A stretch of DNA of 64,000 bases from Actinomycetota bacterium. Its GTDB lineage: Bacteria; Actinomycetota; UBA4738; HRBIN12. How positions within the stretch are numbered: position 1 is the first letter of the stretch; each line of letters begins with the position of its first letter. Location of the stretch: contig VAYU01000026.1 of the NCBI GenBank assembly GCA_005884925.1, forward strand, positions 41,662-105,661. Reading direction: 5' to 3'. The notes beneath the pieces were generated by a model, which did not search any database, had not been told where the DNA came from, and saw only the letters and a list, made by a program, of their open reading frames with translations. This document shows positions 25,652 through 33,412 of this stretch, in pieces. Made by a program: the position numbers and the translations under genes.

Positions 25652-25879
25652 ATGACTACTGGAGATATCGTGAGAGAACGGGCGCTGGAGCTCGCTCGCT
25701 CAGAGACGGACCGAGAGCAAGCCGTGTCCGAGTTGCTGATGAGCTGTGGTGGACGGCGAGTGCCCGTGGTCAGTGCCCGTCAACATCTCTTGGCGTCGCT
25801 CGATAGCGTGCCTGATCCGGCAGACGCGATGCAGGCCATCGAGTTCTTGGACGAGTTGCTCGAGAAGCTTCCGATCTAG
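25652..25879 (+). CDS. Small hypothetical protein (75 aa)
   Basis: The ORF has a strong ribosome site (GGGAGGACCG just before ATG) and ordinary amino-acid use: MTTGDIVRERALELARSE, then a middle with VPVVSARQHLLASLD, and an acidic helical end FLDELLEKLPI. It is predicted all-helical and cytosolic. It is not recognised; it lies in the gene-poor stretch between fdhF and fdhD. Confidence 0.55.
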   Translation: MTTGDIVRERALELARSETDREQAVSELLMSCGGRRVPVVSARQHLLASLDSVPDPADAMQAIEFLDELLEKLPI

Positions 25880-26001
25880 CGGGGGCATCCTCGCTCGAGG
25901 CTCGTAAGACCCTGGATCGGTCGACTCCGCCAACCCCCCCGTCCCAAACGGCGCATCGGAACAGCCGACACGAGCGACGACGATAGGTCGGCGACCTCGA
26001 G

Positions 26002-26163
26002 TCAGTCGTGGGTCTTGCGCTCGCCGCGGGCGAAGTCCGGTCCCTCATCGGGGGTCGGATTCGTGCGCTCGCCGGGGGCGAAGTCCGGTCCCTCATCGGG
26101 GGTCGGATTCGTGCGCTCGCCGGGGGCGAAGTCGCCCCCTCCCGGGCGCTTCTTCTTGGTCAT
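26002..26163 (-). CDS. Small repetitive protein (53 aa) with DFAPGERTNPTPDEGP repeats
   Basis: The ATG at 26163 has a very good ribosome site (AGGAGGAGGTCCGAGG). The product starts MTKKKRPGGG, then carries two identical 16-residue repeats DFAPGERTNPTPDEGP and a third partial copy DFARGERKTHD. It is disorder-prone, with a basic head and acidic repeats. The repeats come from a 48-base tandem duplication. No family is recognised. Confidence 0.5.
   Translation of the reverse strand: MTKKKRPGGGDFAPGERTNPTPDEGPDFAPGERTNPTPDEGPDFARGERKTHD
26031..26126. repeat. Two tandem copies of a 48-bp unit
   Basis: The unit beginning CGAAGTCCGGTCCCTCATCG occurs at 26031-26078 and again, apparently unchanged, at 26079-26126. 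A third copy breaks off after about seven bases. The length is a multiple of three and keeps the small ORF open. Confidence 0.9.
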
Positions 26164-26503
26164 CCTCGGACCTCCTCCTGTTTCGACCAAGAGACTGAGA
26201 GGAGTCATCGGGCCTCGATCGCCTCCGAGACACTCGATGCGACTGACGCTTCCGCGCAAGTCCTGGGGCTTCGACCACTCCCGACGCATCGAGGGTTACC
26301 TCGTTCCCAGTTTCCGACCGACCTCGCCGAAGCGCAAGGCACGTCTCTAGGCGCGCAGCAGGCGCTGCTCGAGGCGGGAGCCGGTGCCAGGTCTGGAGCC
26401 ACAGGAACTGCTGGGAGCCGAGCGGGACGCCAGGCACTGGGACCGCAAGTCAGCAACGAGGCCGCTCCCCCGAACCTCTCCTAGGCCAGCCGTTTCGGTG
26501 CTG

Positions 26504-26583
26504 CTACTGGATCTCCACCTCCACCCCACGGAAGCAGGTCGTGAGGTGGTCATTCACAAGACCGCACGCCTGCATGAAGGCGA
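26504..26583 (-). pseudogene. Remnant of the 3' end of tag (DNA-3-methyladenine glycosylase I)
   Basis: The minus frame reads FMQACGLVNDHLTTCFRGVEV and then stops, matching the C terminus of the intact tag gene at 28123 (FMQACGLVNDHLTTCFRWVEI). In the best-conserved ~58 bases the two copies differ at only about three positions. Upstream of this the similarity ends, so only about 25 codons survive. Both copies point the same way, 1.6 kb apart. Confidence 0.85.
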
Positions 26584-27275
26584 GGGTCCTCCTACATCCC
26601 CCATAGAAGCTGAGCGAGCACGAAAGAGCAAAGACCAGCGAGGATCAGATCCACAACGCCGATGATGCGAACGCGATGCAACGTTGAGGCTCTTGCGTTG
26701 CTTTAGGGTCAGGTATCTCACCGGTGATTCCTTCGAAGAAGCGACCGACATAGGCGGCACCGGATCGGCCTCGCTTCCGCATCAGGATCCTCCGCCGCCA
26801 CCGGCTGATCCGAGCTGGCACGAGGATCTCGCCGAGGGCGACCGCGACCCACCCAGCCACGACGGCGACCGCCAGGACATCGAACAGGCAGATACCGGTT
26901 CACCTCGTGCCCTCGGTCGCGCTGCATCTCGCACCCGTACCCGACCCCGACGGAAGTCCTGGTCAGAACAGCGCTGCGACTTCCCGAATCGAAGGGTCCG
27001 CTCAGGCGTAAGGATCCACGATCTCCTGGGATCGGAAGCATGACGCTGCGTGCGAATCGACCATAACTCTCTCGGCTCTCGTGGAATACCTGAGCGCGAC
27101 GCTGATCGGCCACATGGCCGACCACGACAAGCCATCGGAGGCAGCGTTTGAGATGCGGTACCCCGGCCAGGACGGCTGATCAGGGCGGTATCTCCCTGGG
27201 GCCCGCTGCCCTCCCGTGACACGCCGGCCGGCGGCGGGGTCCTGGGGCCGGCGATCGCGCGGCGGTTACGGGACG

Positions 27276-27281
27276 TAGAGT
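27276..27281 (+). promoter_or_regulatory. -10 box of a leaderless promoter (73-aa protein)
   Basis: TAGAGT-N7-ATG. Confidence 0.5.
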
Positions 27282-27288
27282 GCCGGCC

Positions 27289-27510
27289 ATGGCAGACAAA
27301 CCCACCCCAGCCGAGGACGCACGGCGAGTGGTCGCGCAGGCCCAGCAGATCACCGCCAACATCCGGCAGAACGAGCAGGCGATCCTGGCGATGACCGATG
27401 ACGAGCTGAGCACATTCAAGTCCGATCTCGAAGTCGCGTACGCCACGATCGAGGCCGCGCTCGCGCAGACCAGGACGCTGCTTGCCGTGCGCCGCCCCGA
27501 CGACACGTGA
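27289..27510 (+). CDS. Small helical protein of unknown function (73 aa)
   Basis: MADKPTPAEDARRVVAQA begins a protein that is almost entirely helical and rich in Ala, Gln and Glu, with a coiled-coil look (ITANIRQNEQAILAMTDDEL). A TAGAGT box ends seven bases before the ATG, supporting a leaderless start there rather than the track's GTG at 27280. The stop overlaps the GTG of the next frame by four bases (GTGA), so the two form a small operon. No family is recognised. Confidence 0.55.
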   Translation: MADKPTPAEDARRVVAQAQQITANIRQNEQAILAMTDDELSTFKSDLEVAYATIEAALAQTRTLLAVRRPDDT

Positions 27511-27694
27511 ACGTTCGCGAGCTGATCGTGCGCTCGGTGCGCTCGACCCGACGCTGCCCGTCGTCGCGGAGATCGTCGAAACCGGAGAGTCGATCCCGAT
27601 CGACGTCGTGGCGGTGGCCGGCGTGATTTACGAAGACGAACCGGCGCACGATGTCGCGGTCCTCAGGCCATTGGAGGACTGGCAGGCGGGCTGA
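27507..27694 (+). pseudogene. Small protein gene with an apparent frameshift
   Basis: GTG 27507 opens with MNVRELI. The coherent continuation ALGALDPTLPVVAEIV and the ending AVLRPLEDWQAG lie in the -1 frame, entered near base 27530. Restoring one base gives a 62-residue protein resembling small 'ELI..ALDP.LPVV' proteins common in actinobacteria and their phages. Frame 0 alone becomes Arg/Ser-rich and ends early. It could be a decayed gene or a sequence error. Confidence 0.5.
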
Positions 27695-27794
27695 CGCCGC
27701 GACCGGGGCGGCCTCCCGTCCACCCGGCCCGGTGGTGCGTCGCGCGGCTACGTCGTGATCGAGACGGTGAACGCCACGAGCGATCCGGTAAGGA

Positions 27795-27998
27795 TCACGG
27801 TACGTTCGGCCGAAGTGCCACCGATCGTGCGGCCGTAGCCTGCAGAAGCTCGATCGCGTGGTCAACGCAGGCCACGTCGATGAACGAGTGGGTGATCTCC
27901 TGAGCCGCTTCGGCTCGGGGGTCGCCCTTCGTGTAGCCGGCCAGATCGGCGGCCGCCTGCTGCAACGCGACGGTGAGGTGAACCAACATCCTGTCCAT
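27795..27998 (-). CDS. Small helical protein of unknown function (67 aa)
   Basis: ATG 27998 lies nine bases after AGGAGGAAA, which decides the start over the track's 28019. The product MDRMLVHLTVALQQAAADL continues as a helical protein with ITHSFIDVACVDHAIELLQA. It may be a helical bundle; nothing more can be said. It stands alone upstream of the convergent frameshifted ORF. Confidence 0.5.
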   Translation of the reverse strand: MDRMLVHLTVALQQAAADLAGYTKGDPRAEAAQEITHSFIDVACVDHAIELLQATAARSVALRPNVP

Positions 27999-28122
27999 GG
28001 TGCGCTTTTCCTCCTGCACCGGCGCTTGTTGCGCCGCTTGGCACCAACAGTGTGAACAGCGCCCCCGACATGGAAACGGCCGGTGGATAAGTCAGGGGGA
28101 TGCGGGTGGCGTCCGGGTACTG

Positions 28123-28686
28123 CTAATGGATCTCGACCCAACGGAAGCAGGTCGTGAGGTGGTCATTCACGAGACCGCATGCCTGCATGAAGGCGTAGCA
28201 CACGGTCGGCCCGACGAAGGCGAACCCTCGTCGCTTCAGTTCCTTCGACATCGCTCGGGATGCCGGCGTCTCGGCCGGGATGTCACCCATCCGCTTCCAT
28301 CGGTTCACCGTGGGGACGCCATCGACGAACGACCACACGAACTCATCGAGCGGACCGTCGGCGCCCAGATCGAGGATCGCGGCGGCGTTCCGAACGATCG
28401 ACTCGACCTTCATCCGGTTCCGCACGATGGATGGATCCTCGAGCAAGCGCTCCACTCGGGAGGACGTGAATCGGGCAACCTTCGCCGCATCGAACGACGC
28501 GAACGCCCGGCGGTACCCAGCCCGCTTGTGCAGGATCGTCGACCATGACAGACCGGCCTGCGCACCCTCCAGGCTGAGCATCTCGAAGAGCCGAGCCTCG
28601 TCGTGCACGGGCACGCCCCACTCCTCGTCGTGATAGGCGAGGTATTCAGGATCGTTCGTTGGAGCCCATGAGCAGCGGACGGGCAC
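28123..28686 (-). CDS. tag: DNA-3-methyladenine glycosylase I
   Basis: A 187-residue Tag family protein. It removes 3-methyladenine from alkylated DNA. RCSWAPTNDPEYLAYHDEEWGVP matches the family start, including the N-terminal zinc Cys, and is followed by FEMLSLEGAQAGLSWSTIL. The C-terminal CYAFMQACGLVNDH and HLTTCF supply the remaining zinc ligands. GTG 28686 begins three bases after the fdhD stop, so it is co-transcribed with fdhD. A 3' fragment of the gene is duplicated at 26504. Confidence 0.95.
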   Translation of the reverse strand: MPVRCSWAPTNDPEYLAYHDEEWGVPVHDEARLFEMLSLEGAQAGLSWSTILHKRAGYRRAFASFDAAKVARFTSSRVERLLEDPSIVRNRMKVESIVRNAAAILDLGADGPLDEFVWSFVDGVPTVNRWKRMGDIPAETPASRAMSKELKRRGFAFVGPTVCYAFMQACGLVNDHLTTCFRWVEIH

Positions 28687-28689
28687 GGC

Positions 28690-29526
28690 TCAGATCACGC
28701 GGGCGGCGTGCGTGTAGACGTTGCACCGACCGTCGCGGACGAACCCGATCACCGTGACGCCGAGGCGCTCGGCGGCATCGACGGCGAGCGACGAGGGCGC
28801 GCCGACCGCGCTCACGACCGGGATCCCCGCCACCGCCGCTTTCTGCACGATCTCGAACGAGACCCGGCCCGACACCTGCACGATGCGCTCGGAGAGCGGA
28901 ACGGCGTCGGCCAGCAACTGCTCGCCGATCACCTTGTCGATCGCGTTGTGACGGCCAACATCCTCGCGGACGCTCACGAGCTCGCCGTCGGCCGAGAACA
29001 GCCCCGCGGCGTGCAGCCCGCCCGTCCGGTCGAACACCCGCTGCGACGACCGGAGCCGGTCCGGGAGCTCGACGATCGTCGCCACCGGGACCGTGAACCC
29101 GAGCGGGATCGGGGCGCAGCGAACCTCCACGTCCTCGAGCGCCGCCTTCCCGCACACGCCGCAGGATGAGGTCGCGAAGAAGTTGCGGTGCAAGACGGTC
29201 TCGTCGAAGCGCTCCGTGAGCGCGACCGTGACGACGTTGTACCGCTGCTCTTCGGTGTCGACGTCGTCGCAGTACGCCACCTGACGGACGTCGCCCGGCC
29301 GGGTCAATCCTTCGGTGAGCAGGAAGCCAACGGCCAGCTCGAAGTCGCCGCCGGGCGTCCGCATCGTCACCGCGACACGCACGGCCTCCTGACCGGGCCC
29401 ATGTGCCCGGATCTCCATCGGCTCTTCGGTGGCGAGCGCGTCCGCGCGTTCGCTGCGCGTCCCGTCCCGGAGCGCGACGACACGAACGGGCGTCACGTTC
29501 TTCCGCAGCGGTTCGGAGACGGCCAT
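28690..29526 (-). CDS. fdhD: Formate dehydrogenase accessory sulfurtransferase
   Basis: A 278-residue FdhD protein, which passes sulfur from a cysteine desulfurase to the Mo cofactor of formate dehydrogenase and is essential for its activity. The active CxxC is seen in SSCGVCGKAAL. Other family blocks are AVGFLLTEG, REDVGRHNAIDKV and SGRVSFEIVQKAA. A GATACT box ends six bases before ATG 29526. The track's 802-residue ORF is an artefact of reading far upstream across fhs. It serves the enzyme encoded 4 kb away. Confidence 0.95.
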   Translation of the reverse strand: MAVSEPLRKNVTPVRVVALRDGTRSERADALATEEPMEIRAHGPGQEAVRVAVTMRTPGGDFELAVGFLLTEGLTRPGDVRQVAYCDDVDTEEQRYNVVTVALTERFDETVLHRNFFATSSCGVCGKAALEDVEVRCAPIPLGFTVPVATIVELPDRLRSSQRVFDRTGGLHAAGLFSADGELVSVREDVGRHNAIDKVIGEQLLADAVPLSERIVQVSGRVSFEIVQKAAVAGIPVVSAVGAPSSLAVDAAERLGVTVIGFVRDGRCNVYTHAARVI

Positions 29527-29532
29527 GCCCCA

Positions 29533-29538
29533 AGTATC
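29533..29538 (-). promoter_or_regulatory. -10 box of a leaderless promoter (fdhD)
   Basis: GATACT-N6-ATG on the minus strand. Confidence 0.5.
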
Positions 29539-29613
29539 GTCCCTCGTACCGGAACGTGACCCCGCTGCGCTATCGTCCGGGCACCCACCGAACCACGAGG
29601 AGTGCTTCCCGTC

Positions 29614-31284
29614 ATGAAGTCCGGGCTCGAGATCGCACAGAACGCGGAGCTGACGCCGATCGCGGAGATCGCCGCGGCGGCCGGGATCCGGCCGGAGGAG
29701 CTTCGTCCGTACGGGACCTACCGGGCGAAGGTCGCGCTCTCCGTCCTGGACCGCTTGCGCGACGGTCCCGACGGCAAGCTCGTGATCACGACCGCGATCA
29801 CCCCGACCAAGGCCGGCGAAGGCAAGACGACGACGTCCGTCTCGCTCACCCAGGGGCTGGGCGTCCTGGGGAAGAAGGTCGCGCTCGCGCTCCGCGAGCC
29901 GTCGATGGGCCCGGTCTTCGGGATCAAGGGCGGTGGGACCGGCGGGGGCTATGCACAGGTCGTACCGATGGAGGACATCAACCTCCACTTCAACGGGGAC
30001 TTCCACGCGGTCACCGCGGCGCACAACCTCCTGGCCGCGGCGGTCGACGCCTCGATCTTCCACGGCAACCCGCTCGGGATCGATCCCCAGACCATCACGT
30101 GGCCGCGCACGATGGACGTGAATGACCGCGAGCTCCGTCGCACGGTCGTCGGGTTGGGCGGGAAGGCGCACGGGATCCCGCGCGAGAACGAGTTCGTGAT
30201 CACGGCGGCGTCGGAGATCATGGCGATCCTCGCGCTCGCCGAGGACCTGCCAGACCTCCGGGCGCGTCTCGGCCGCGTGGTCGTCGCGTCCACGTACGAC
30301 GCCGAACCGGTGATCGCCGATCAGCTGCGCGTCGCCGGTGCGATGACGGTGGTGATGCGCGACGCGATCGAACCCAACCTGGTGCAGACCCTCGAGCATC
30401 AGCCGGTCTTCATCCACGCCGGGCCGTTCGGCAACATCGCGCACGCGAACAACTCCATCATCGAGGATCGGATCGCCCTCAAGCTCGCGGACTACGTCGT
30501 CACCGAGGCCGGGTTCGGCAGCGATCTCGGCTTCCAGAAGTTCTGCGACATCGTGTGCCGGCTCGGGGGATTCGCCCCGTCGGCGGGCGTCCTGGTCACG
30601 ACGGTTCGCGCGACGAAGTCCCACGGCGGCATGCCGTTCGCGGAGCTCGGCAGCGAGGATCTCGACGCGCTCCGGCGGGGCATCGACAACCTCGAGGCGC
30701 ACATCGGGATCATCCGGCGGTACGGCTTGCCGTGCGTCGTGGCGATCAACAACTTCCCGACCGACACGGATGCGGAGCTTGAGCTGATCAACGAGCTCGC
30801 GATCGGCGCCGGCGCCGAGACGGTGGTCGTGAACCGTGGCTTCGCCGAGGGCGGCAAGGGGGCCGTCGACCTGGCGGAAGCCGTGATCGCCGCGTGCGAA
30901 CGGTCGAGCTCGTTCCATCAGCTCACGCCCGACGGAACCCCGCTCCGCGACCAGATCGACGCGATCGCGACCACGTTGTACGGCGCCGTCGGCATCGACT
31001 TCCTGCCCCAAGCCGAGGCCGACCTCGCACGGATGGATCGTCTCGGTTTCGGGACCGTCCCCGTGTGCATGGCCAAGACGCACCTGTCCCTCAGCCACGA
31101 GCCCACGTGGCTCAACCGGCCGCGGGGCTATCGGCTCCCGGTGCGAAGCGTCGTCCCCGCGGCGGGCGCGGGGTTCGTGGTGGTGCTGTGCGGAGAGATG
31201 CAGCGCATGCCGGGGCTGGGACGAACCCCGAACTTCACCGGCGTGGACCTCGGGCCCGACGGCCGCACGATCGGCTTGTTCTGA
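29614..31284 (+). CDS. fhs: Formate-tetrahydrofolate ligase
   Basis: A 556-residue ATP-dependent enzyme making 10-formyl-THF from formate. The P-loop is TPTKAGEGKTTTSVSLTQG. Other signatures are EPSMGPVFGIKGGGTGGGYAQV, FNGDFHAVTAAHNLL and TEAGFGSDLGFQKFCDI. Length and termination (TGVDLGPDGRTIGLF) are typical. CACGAGGAG precedes ATG 29614, and a TATCGT -10-like box lies 40 bases upstream. It diverges from fdhD, linking formate oxidation and formate assimilation in one place. Confidence 0.97.
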   Translation: MKSGLEIAQNAELTPIAEIAAAAGIRPEELRPYGTYRAKVALSVLDRLRDGPDGKLVITTAITPTKAGEGKTTTSVSLTQGLGVLGKKVALALREPSMGPVFGIKGGGTGGGYAQVVPMEDINLHFNGDFHAVTAAHNLLAAAVDASIFHGNPLGIDPQTITWPRTMDVNDRELRRTVVGLGGKAHGIPRENEFVITAASEIMAILALAEDLPDLRARLGRVVVASTYDAEPVIADQLRVAGAMTVVMRDAIEPNLVQTLEHQPVFIHAGPFGNIAHANNSIIEDRIALKLADYVVTEAGFGSDLGFQKFCDIVCRLGGFAPSAGVLVTTVRATKSHGGMPFAELGSEDLDALRRGIDNLEAHIGIIRRYGLPCVVAINNFPTDTDAELELINELAIGAGAETVVVNRGFAEGGKGAVDLAEAVIAACERSSSFHQLTPDGTPLRDQIDAIATTLYGAVGIDFLPQAEADLARMDRLGFGTVPVCMAKTHLSLSHEPTWLNRPRGYRLPVRSVVPAAGAGFVVVLCGEMQRMPGLGRTPNFTGVDLGPDGRTIGLF

Positions 31285-31287
31285 GGC

Positions 31288-31701
31288 TCACGCCACGTCG
31301 TCATCCGGAGGCATCACGCAGAACTCGTTGCCCTCCGGGTCGAGCATCACGCACCACATGCCACCATCGCCCTCGGCCCAGTTCCGGATGGACGCCCCCA
31401 GCCCCTCGAGCCGTTCCACCTCGGCCTCCAGGTCCTCCCCGGCCTGGAGGTCCAGGTGCATCCGGTTCTTGACGACCTTCTCCTCCGGCACCTCCACGAG
31501 GAAGATCACGGGCAGGTCCGAGTCGTCGGGCGGCTCGACCATCACGGTCGGATCTTCCTCGGGATCGAAGATCCCCTTCGAAGCGAGACGCGCGAGCTCC
31601 TCCTCGTCGTACGGGGCGACGCGCCACTCGAGCGCCGCGGCCCAGAACCGTGCGAGTGGGGCCGCGTCGCGGCAGTCCAACACGACCGCGTCGATCCTCA
31701 C
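31288..31701 (-). CDS. VOC (glyoxalase/bleomycin-resistance-like) family protein
   Basis: A 137-residue protein with two beta-alpha-beta-beta-beta units. It has DAVVLDCRDAAPLARFWAAAL at the start, a central NRMHLDLQAGED and LDPEGNEFCVM at the end, all typical of the VOC fold. His and Glu ligands are present, but the substrate is unknown. It is convergent with fhs and ends three bases from its stop. It starts at GTG 31701. Confidence 0.82.
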   Translation of the reverse strand: MRIDAVVLDCRDAAPLARFWAAALEWRVAPYDEEELARLASKGIFDPEEDPTVMVEPPDDSDLPVIFLVEVPEEKVVKNRMHLDLQAGEDLEAEVERLEGLGASIRNWAEGDGGMWCVMLDPEGNEFCVMPPDDDVA

Positions 31702-31758
31702 CTTCGCAGCCTGCCGCGACGCGGCCCCGCGCGCAAGCCCCGGTCGGCGCCCGCGGGC

Positions 31759-32490
31759 TCAGGTGTGGACGGCGATCACGAACGCCTCGCCCACGTCACG
31801 CAAGATCGACTGCGCCCGGTTCCGGAGCGAGCTCGCGGAATCCGACAGCTCGCGCTGCCGCGTCTTGTCGATGAACGTGATCGCGTTGATGTCGACGTTC
31901 GCGAGCGCCGACAGCGCGGCCGCGTGCAACGCCGCGGCCGCGCTGTACGCGTCGGATGCGGCGTTGGGATTGCCCGAGGTGATCGCTTCCTCCGCGATCC
32001 CCATCAGGTAGACCGAACGCCGGGCGATCTCGAGCGGCACGTCGGCCGCGTCCTCGAGCGCGTGCTGGAGCGTGTAGGTGCGGATCTGCTGGTCTTCCGT
32101 CGTTTCCTTCGGCAGCTTGTAGGCGGCCATCACGCTCCGATAGGCAGCCGCGTCGCGATCGGCCAGGCCCAGCAAGATGTGCCGCTCCTCGTCGCACTCC
32201 TCGGCCATGGCCGCCATCCGCCCGGCCACCTCTTCGTACCCCTTCTTCTTGAGCGTCAGACGAGCGACCATCGAGATCAGCGACGCACCGGCGGCCGCCG
32301 AGACGCCGGCCCACGCGCCTCCCCCCGGGGTCGCGGCGTCGGACCCAAGCTCGTCGAGGAACCGCTGGATCCGCTGGCCGCCGACCGGGACATCCACCAC
32401 GATCGCGGGTTGCGGCATCGCGACGCTCTTGCCGGTGCTCCAACCCGCCGACGACCGTTCCGGCGTGGTCCCTTCGTCCATGTCGCTCAT
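31759..32490 (-). CDS. fchA: Formimidotetrahydrofolate cyclodeaminase
   Basis: A 243-residue all-helical FTCD C-domain protein, converting 5-formimino-THF to 5,10-methenyl-THF plus ammonia. Family features are FLDELGSDAATPGGGAWAGV, SLISMVARLTLKKKGY and ITSGNPNAASDAYSAAAALHAAA. The first 30 residues (MSDMDEGTTPERSS) are an unusual extension. It overlaps ftcD by four bases and follows it, so the two halves of the vertebrate FTCD enzyme are separate but adjacent here. Confidence 0.93.
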   Translation of the reverse strand: MSDMDEGTTPERSSAGWSTGKSVAMPQPAIVVDVPVGGQRIQRFLDELGSDAATPGGGAWAGVSAAAGASLISMVARLTLKKKGYEEVAGRMAAMAEECDEERHILLGLADRDAAAYRSVMAAYKLPKETTEDQQIRTYTLQHALEDAADVPLEIARRSVYLMGIAEEAITSGNPNAASDAYSAAAALHAAALSALANVDINAITFIDKTRQRELSDSASSLRNRAQSILRDVGEAFVIAVHT

Positions 32491-33392
32491 CCGGCTCCTT
32501 CGATCTGCCGCTCCAGGATCTGGCGGTCCGCGTCGAATCCTCGCAGGCGAACGTGGGCGGTGTCTCCCTTGCCGAGCGCCGCCTCCGGAACCAGACCCAC
32601 GATCTCAGAATCCGTGATCCGCAGCCCCCCTGCTGCGGCTTCCCGGGCGACCGCGTCGAACGCGTCGATGATCCCTGTCACCTCATGGTCGACGAGGTTC
32701 ATCGATACGGTGACGCATCCCCGCTCCGGCACCAGGAAGCCGATCGCCCGGAGCGCCGGGAGCCCCCCGCCCGACGTCCTGACCGTCCGGGCGATCGCGC
32801 GCGCAGCACCCTCGTCCGCGGCATCGAGATAGACGTTGAACGCGATCAGCGGCTTGCGCGCACCGACGGCGGTCGCGCCGGCCGCGCCGAGCGCATGCGG
32901 CCCGAAGTCCGGCAGACGCTCCCCGCGAGCGACGGCGTCGCGGAGCCCTTCGAACTCGCCCCTGCGCACCTCGGCGAGGGACGCGCGTTCGGGAACGAGC
33001 GCCGCCCGATCGTAGAGATACACCGGAAGGTCCAGCGACGTCGCCAGCTCCTTCGCGAAGCTCCTCGCGAGCTCGACGCAATCGTCCATCGTGACCCCAC
33101 GGACCGGCATGAAGGGGATCACGTCGGCGGCGCCCATCCGCGGGTGCCCGCCGGAATGGTGTTCCATGTCGATCAGGGCGACGGCGACGCGCGCGCCGGA
33201 GAGCGCCGCGCGCGCGACGGCGTCCCGATCCCCGAGCGCCGTCGTGTCGAGGCGGTTGTGGTCCGGGTCGGCCTGGCGGTAGACGAGGTGAGCACCGGGG
33301 ACCTGCAGTGCCCGGCAGATGGCGTCGATCACGTCGGTCCGGCGACCTTCGCTGAAGTTGGGAACGACGCCGAACAGCTGTTCCGCGACCAC
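32487..33392 (-). CDS. ftcD: Glutamate formimidoyltransferase
   Basis: A 301-residue enzyme moving the formimino group from formiminoglutamate to THF. Motifs are VPNFSEGRR, DPDHNRLDTT, HSGGHPRMGAADVIPF (the substrate loop with its histidines) and TVSMNLVDHEVT. It starts at GTG 33392 with TAGAGT six bases upstream. It heads the ftcD-fchA pair, feeding histidine-derived one-carbon units into the folate pool next to fhs. Confidence 0.95.
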   Translation of the reverse strand: MVAEQLFGVVPNFSEGRRTDVIDAICRALQVPGAHLVYRQADPDHNRLDTTALGDRDAVARAALSGARVAVALIDMEHHSGGHPRMGAADVIPFMPVRGVTMDDCVELARSFAKELATSLDLPVYLYDRAALVPERASLAEVRRGEFEGLRDAVARGERLPDFGPHALGAAGATAVGARKPLIAFNVYLDAADEGAARAIARTVRTSGGGLPALRAIGFLVPERGCVTVSMNLVDHEVTGIIDAFDAVAREAAAGGLRITDSEIVGLVPEAALGKGDTAHVRLRGFDADRQILERQIEGAG

Positions 33393-33398
33393 GGCGCG

Positions 33399-33404
33399 AC
33401 TCTA
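33399..33404 (-). promoter_or_regulatory. -10 box of a leaderless promoter (ftcD)
   Basis: TAGAGT-N6-GTG on the minus strand. Confidence 0.55.
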
Positions 33405-33412
33405 GCGTCCCC

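Larger units (their letters stand above)
26164..27288. other. Gene-poor stretch with no confident intact gene
   Basis: About 1.1 kb in which no ORF combines a ribosome site or leaderless box with a recognisable product. It looks less GC-biased than its flanks. It contains the tag remnant at 26504-26583. A weak minus-strand frame around 26645-26890 encodes a hydrophobic segment (LAVAVVAGWVAVALGEILV) with no good start. A 32-codon plus frame ends at 27180. I treat these as decayed or non-coding. Confidence 0.55.

Noticed and set aside
26031-26133. Possible CRISPR-like repeat
   Set aside because: The two 48-bp units are directly adjacent with no spacers, and they keep a small ORF in frame.
28690-31098. 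802-aa minus ORF that would fuse antisense-fhs sequence to FdhD
   Set aside because: Only the last 278 codons are FdhD. The rest is antisense to fhs, and a leaderless box marks the true start at 29526.
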